Below, piece by piece: positions 60,188 through 64,000 of a DNA stretch of 64,000 nt (position 1 is its first letter; each line of letters begins with the position of its first letter). This stretch comes from Desulfatitalea sp. BRH_c12 (lineage in GTDB: Bacteria; Desulfobacterota; Desulfobacteria; Desulfobacterales; Desulfosarcinaceae). Location: NCBI GenBank assembly GCA_000961655.1, contig LADR01000010.1:78165-142164 (forward strand), given 5' to 3'. The notes beneath the pieces were generated by a model. The model saw nothing but the letters and a program-made list of their open reading frames with translations. It did not search any database and was not told the origin of the DNA. The position numbers and the translations under genes are program-made.

Positions 60188-61840
60188 CTACTCCAGTGCG
60201 CCCGACACCTGCGCCCAGGTCAGATCGCCCAGCAAGTGATACCCCGCCACGGTAGGATGCACACCGTCGTCGGTCAAGGCAGGCAATAGCTTATCAGGGT
60301 TAGCGGGGTCTTCCAGAACATCGTGCTGCTGGACGAGATAGCAATTGGGCCGTCCTGAGACAAACTCCGTCAGCCATGAGTTCCAACGCTTTTTCCAGTC
60401 ATTTGAGAGATCGCTGAAAGTATTTCGCGGCGCGATTTCATAAATGACCACCTTGATCCCGGCGGCAAGGGCCGCATCCACAATGGTGGTCAAATCCTTT
60501 TGGACGTCTGCTTCCGGGATTCTATTAAAACAATCGTTCGTTCCGGCATAGATGAAGGCCCACTCCGGGTCCCAATCGATCATCATGCTTTGATAGCGAT
60601 TGACAACATCGGAATGGATTTTATGCGCGCCGACCCCCTGATTCATGACAGCAACCCCATTGTCCGGGTACAGTGAAAGGGAGTGCTCTTCCACCCAATA
60701 CCCGATCGACGATTGAGCATTGAGCATGCCGCGGGCCGGAACCGGGTCGAAGCCTTCATGGCCGGTGGCAATGCTGTCCCCGATGGTCACGCCCCAGGGG
60801 ATAAAAATTTGCACATTCTGCACCTTCGCCGTGCCTGTACCCCCTGCCGTGGTGGCGAATTGCAGTGCGGTCGGCGCCGCCGTCTTGTCGAAGGATTGTG
60901 CCGTTCCGATCTCTTCCATTCTTGATTTGATGGTTGTGGTACTTGTGTCTTGCCAGTACAAAAAGAAACGCACGCTTGCGGCCATGGGATCGATCAGAAA
61001 TACAAATTGTTGTGCTCTGGAACTTGCGTAAGAGGTCGGCGTGACCGTCTGAGCGGATTGGTTGGTTGACAGCCGGATCGTATTGGCGCCAGCGCCGTTG
61101 ATGGTCGCCATAGCCCAATCGGCCAAAGCGATCTGCAACTGCTGGGTTAAGGGGACCTCCACATCGACGGCGACGACGAATTTACGGTATAAAGGCACCT
61201 GCAACCCAGCGTCGGCGGTGAGCGTCAGCGAACACGCGTCGGCAGTATTGGTATTATTAAAGAATACAACGCCTGCGCTCTGAGTGATCGAGGCCGTGCC
61301 ACTTACAGATTCCAGCCATCCGTCGACCGTGGCCGGGTTGCCATCCGTGTCGGGAAACGATTCATCCAGATACCAGTATTTGGCAATGACCTCAAAGGGA
61401 ACCGAGACCGTGTCCGATTCATTGCCCTTTGCATCTATCACATAAAAATCAGCCCGCCATTGCCCGGCGGGGCCGTTCACGGCCGTAGGCTGTGGGGGAG
61501 GAAAGAGTCTGCTTTCACTGCTCTGGGATGGCAGCGGCAATGTTACAGGAGGGAAATAGGCGCTCGTCGCCTCGGCAGGATAGTAGTGCGCCACCACCAT
61601 TTGGGAAATATCCAGATCGGGATCGGTGGCTTGAAGCGCGAAAGTCAATTGGTCGCCAATGATGAATGTGTCGGATGCGACCTGACCGGCATTGTCGAGG
61701 CGGTACAGCATGACGCTATCGATCCGCGGTGGTGTGCCGCTGCTTGCGTCACTGCCATCACTACCACCGCCGCCACAACCCAAAATGATGGTTAAAAAGC
61801 CAACAACAAAAAATTTAAGCATAGATTCAATATGTTGCAT
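60188..61840 (-). CDS. SGNH-hydrolase lipoprotein
   Basis: The protein of about 550 residues has a lipoprotein signal (GFLTIILGCGGGG), an N-terminal beta-sandwich region of about 330 residues, and a C-terminal SGNH (GDSL-like) hydrolase. The blocks are visible in order: GDSIATG (nucleophile Ser), GVGAHK (Gly), AGTNDCF (Asn) and DGVHPTV (Asp and His). It probably removes acyl groups from a surface polysaccharide or peptidoglycan. Start choices are ATG 61840 or 61822, neither with a strong ribosome site. It precedes rlpA in the same transcript. Confidence 0.85.
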   Translation of the reverse strand: MQHIESMLKFFVVGFLTIILGCGGGGSDGSDASSGTPPRIDSVMLYRLDNAGQVASDTFIIGDQLTFALQATDPDLDISQMVVAHYYPAEATSAYFPPVTLPLPSQSSESRLFPPPQPTAVNGPAGQWRADFYVIDAKGNESDTVSVPFEVIAKYWYLDESFPDTDGNPATVDGWLESVSGTASITQSAGVVFFNNTNTADACSLTLTADAGLQVPLYRKFVVAVDVEVPLTQQLQIALADWAMATINGAGANTIRLSTNQSAQTVTPTSYASSRAQQFVFLIDPMAASVRFFLYWQDTSTTTIKSRMEEIGTAQSFDKTAAPTALQFATTAGGTGTAKVQNVQIFIPWGVTIGDSIATGHEGFDPVPARGMLNAQSSIGYWVEEHSLSLYPDNGVAVMNQGVGAHKIHSDVVNRYQSMMIDWDPEWAFIYAGTNDCFNRIPEADVQKDLTTIVDAALAAGIKVVIYEIAPRNTFSDLSNDWKKRWNSWLTEFVSGRPNCYLVQQHDVLEDPANPDKLLPALTDDGVHPTVAGYHLLGDLTWAQVSGALE

Positions 61841-62200
61841 AAATAAACGCACAGGCTTAGTGTTAGTGAGAAATGGGAGGTTGCAAAGATGCACACCGAA
61901 CTCATTTCTCAGCAAAAAGCAGTTCCATTCGATGCAACAGTCCAAACCGGAGCTTATTTCTGGACAAAATGTTATTGTGTTCGTAATGAACTAAAGATTG
62001 GGGGATTAGAGTTGGAGTGGTTTAGCCTGTCGCCGCGAGATCCCCGCGCAAACATCATTACTGCATACCACTAATGCGGACGCTTGACAACCTGAATATA
62101 GCCCGGTACGTCCTCTGTGCCCAGGGTACACAGGCCTCGCGAGAGCATTCCCTGCCAAAAAGGCAATGAAAACAATGCCTGGTGAAATGCAAACGTGGCG
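61841..62200. other. Intergenic stretch without recognised gene
   Basis: About 360 bases between the SGNH gene start and the end of the glycosidase-like gene. A short open frame at 61889-62074 has no family features. I see no promoter or repeat of families A-D. Confidence 0.4.
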
Positions 62201-63451
62201 CTACCGTTCTTCGGCAAACAGGCGCTTCACCGTTGCCGGAATATCTCCCTTGGGCCGCAGGGTGTGATCCTGGCGCACCTTGTAAATGCCAAACCATTGC
62301 TCCGGGTCATCGGCATCCTGACGCAGGGCCTCGACTGGGCCTTTGGCGCTCTTCCACCATTCGTCTTGCAATTCAAAGAAGACCATTCCGCAGTAATTTT
62401 CTTTACCGCGCGCCGTGCGGATATCACGCCACACCGACGTCAGCGTTTTGGGCACATCCGCGACCTTGTGGCCGCCAAAGCCGGGAACCCAGGGCTTGGG
62501 GGCAATCGGAGAGGTCGACAGCCCCACCTGGGTGACAAGAATCGGCTGTTTCGATTCTGTCGCCAACTGCTCGAGATAGCCCTGGTAAGAGGTGCCGGTC
62601 ACCGAACCGGGCGGCGAGGTGCGCACGCCGTTGGCATAAGTATAGATATTGAGACAGATCAGATCGCCCATATCCGGTACGAAAATACTGTCCCGGCTGA
62701 CCTCGAGATCCGGCCGATCACCAATCGGGCCGATATGCGTCCAGCTGGTGTGGCAGTAGAGATGGCGCCGGCCATACCGGCGCAGTTCATAATCCATGGC
62801 GGCATCGACCAGCATGGTCATGGCCACCTCGGTGGGGGTGCGGTGGGTCACCGTCAGATGCTTGCCCTTATAGGCGCGCACAGTGGGGTGGCGGGCGTCA
62901 GTGGCGCTGACGCTTTTGGCCTGTAGTTCGTCCCCGATAGAGAAAAGCACCAGGCGATCCGGCCGGCCGACCTTATATGTGTGATCGATGACCTCTTTGA
63001 TTTCATTGAGGGTCTGGGCCTGAAAGGCTGGGGCGAGAAAATCCTCCGCGTATGCATAGACCCAGATATCCTGGCTGTAGACCAGATCGGTTTTATCCAG
63101 GGCCGCGAAAAAATTCGACGGCATCAGCCGGGGAAAGACATGCAGATAAGTGGCGTTCAAATTTTGAATCAAGGCCAGGTGCTTGGCATACCGGTCATCG
63201 TTGCCCGGCGATGCGCCCTGCATCGGCGTTTCGCCGGGGAGGTAGGGCGAATAGCCCATGCCCCGAAAAAACACCGGCTGCTCCGGCTTGGCCAGATCGA
63301 TCAGCGCCTTGCCGCGCACGACAAAACGTTCAGGCTGCGGCGTATCCGGATTGATCAGCATGGTTTTGGCGGCCCAGGCCGAAGATCCGGCGCCGACCAG
63401 GCAAAAAGAAATGAACAGTATCCACGAAAAGTAAGATGCTTTTTTATTCAT
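62201..63451 (-). CDS. Exported glycoside-hydrolase-like protein
   Basis: The 416-residue protein has a signal peptide (ASYFSWILFISFCLVGAGSSAWA) and a TIM-barrel-like body. Suggestive stretches are FFRGMGYSPYLPGETP, NLNATYLHVFPRLMP, FSIGDELQAKSV (a possible catalytic Glu), ICLNIYTYANGV, ILVTQVGLSTSP and MVFFELQDEWW (a second possible catalytic Glu). The pattern recalls GH2/GH5-type glycosidases, but I cannot assign a family. The ATG at 63451 is chosen for the signal peptide; no strong ribosome site is visible. Confidence 0.6.
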   Translation of the reverse strand: MNKKASYFSWILFISFCLVGAGSSAWAAKTMLINPDTPQPERFVVRGKALIDLAKPEQPVFFRGMGYSPYLPGETPMQGASPGNDDRYAKHLALIQNLNATYLHVFPRLMPSNFFAALDKTDLVYSQDIWVYAYAEDFLAPAFQAQTLNEIKEVIDHTYKVGRPDRLVLFSIGDELQAKSVSATDARHPTVRAYKGKHLTVTHRTPTEVAMTMLVDAAMDYELRRYGRRHLYCHTSWTHIGPIGDRPDLEVSRDSIFVPDMGDLICLNIYTYANGVRTSPPGSVTGTSYQGYLEQLATESKQPILVTQVGLSTSPIAPKPWVPGFGGHKVADVPKTLTSVWRDIRTARGKENYCGMVFFELQDEWWKSAKGPVEALRQDADDPEQWFGIYKVRQDHTLRPKGDIPATVKRLFAEER

Positions 63452-63953
63452 GGCGCAATGAAAGCGGAAGGCGTATGGGTTTCTATCGAGTCGGCAAGGC
63501 CTTGCTGCCTGTATCTTCCAGTTCGATCCGCACACCCATAACAGATCGGCGTAATAAGATAAAGCTGCAAGTGCCAGGTTTCGTGGCCCGTTTACCGTTG
63601 ACCTGGATGGGCGCTGGCACGAGCGGACTGGTAGGTGTTGGTTTGGGAAGAGAAAGATGCTCAACACCACGGCTGGTAAGCATTGTATTCGGGCCGCCAG
63701 GGAATCCCTGAGCGAGCCCCAGGACTGCCTTGCTCCTAAACTTTTAATCGCGGAATCACTCTCATCGAACGATTGAAATCTTCGAATTCATTGCCAGATT
63801 TTCCAATGTTTTTTTCAAGGCTCTTTCTCCTTTCAGGAATGTGACGGGTGTATTTAAACCGGCGACGATCAAGCAAAATAGGGTGGTCATAGCACTTACT
63901 ATTTTGGACGCAGTGCGCATCTGATAATGGCTTGAATTCAAAGTCAGGGCGCG
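63452..63953. other. Intergenic stretch without recognised gene
   Basis: No convincing gene. A 73-codon minus-strand frame (63736-63957) starts in ATGA overlap with the preceding stop, but it has no family features and no ribosome site of its own. Confidence 0.4.
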
Positions 63954-64000
63954 TCATTTACCGCCACCGCCACCGCCACCGCCGCCACCGCCACCGCCAC
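63954..64000 (-). CDS. C-terminal end of a poly-glycine-tailed protein (cut by window edge)
   Basis: The last 47 bases read on the minus strand as an uninterrupted run of GGC/GGT glycine codons, then Lys and TGA. Only the tail (at least 13 Gly plus Lys) is inside the window. The two-codon alternation is also a simple repeat prone to slippage. The protein itself lies beyond the window. Confidence 0.5.
   Translation of the reverse strand, partial: GGGGGGGGGGGGGK

Noticed and set aside
63736..63957. 73-codon minus-strand frame starting in an ATGA overlap
   Set aside because: No family features and no separate ribosome site; overlap with the preceding stop is probably chance.

Overview
The window looks like chromosomal DNA from an anaerobic Desulfobacterota (deltaproteobacterial) sulfate-reducer-type organism, most likely a Desulfobacteraceae/Desulfosarcina-like bacterium. 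This is inferred from gene content, not from a database search. The pointers are a SelD that is itself a selenoprotein next to YedF, formate-tetrahydrofolate ligase, a DUF3786 protein, an 'orange-protein'-type cluster of NifX-like proteins with ferredoxin-containing MinD/MRP ATPases, two PrkA kinases, and a sensor kinase with a c-type heme motif. No rRNA, tRNA, CRISPR array, prophage or transposase gene was found.

Layout. 1-4.7 kb: the start of a 2Fe-2S ferredoxin-domain protein, a MITE-like repeat, a VanZ-like protein, thrS and rnd. 4.9-12.6 kb: a four-gene stress-kinase module, prkA / DUF444 (yeaH-like) / spoVR-like / second prkA-like. 12.7-15.2 kb: feoAB ferrous iron uptake. 16-20 kb: an unusual CheX-CheX-FliN fusion and fhs. 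20.3-24.1 kb: a heterodimeric ABC exporter. 24.4-28.7 kb: an RNase II/R-type protein, ArfB, an old-yellow-enzyme oxidoreductase and a UPF0316 membrane protein. 29.2-30.7 kb: a porin and a lipoprotein. 31-34.7 kb: a methyltransferase, a 44-residue basic protein, yedF, selD (in-frame TGA) and a small zinc ribbon. 35-37.8 kb: aroK/aroE, a DUF3786 protein and a membrane rhodanese. 38-40.9 kb: a phenylalanine leader peptide with attenuator, an AroF-PheA fusion and a PilZ protein. 41-45.2 kb: the NifX/MRP/DUF134 cluster. 45.4-64 kb: a transglycosylase, YwbE, a B12-binding radical SAM protein, an MFS transporter, an aldo/keto reductase, MmgE/PrpD, two sensor kinases, ComB, MscL, RlpA, an SGNH-hydrolase lipoprotein, a glycosidase-like exported protein and the poly-glycine end of a truncated gene.

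How the genes work together. Shikimate kinase and dehydrogenase (AroK/AroE) and the AroF-PheA fusion supply aromatic precursors. The fusion looks controlled twice by phenylalanine: by an ACT domain in the protein and by a leader peptide rich in Phe codons followed by an intrinsic terminator. SelD and YedF form a selenium unit. The MinD-like ATPases, NifX-domain proteins and a receiver-like protein form an ORP-like metal-cluster assembly unit, led by two DUF134 regulators whose promoters carry palindromes.

The intergenic space is crowded with at least four dispersed non-coding repeat families, here called A (MITE-like, 18-bp terminal inverted repeats), B (ends in GTAGGGTGGGC), C (about 190-220 bp, TCTGGTTATGCAC ends) and D (about 55 bp, AACTTTCGGG ends). 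One B copy sits between two perfect 59-bp copies of the end of the neighbouring gene. A and C copies bracket the phenylalanine attenuator.
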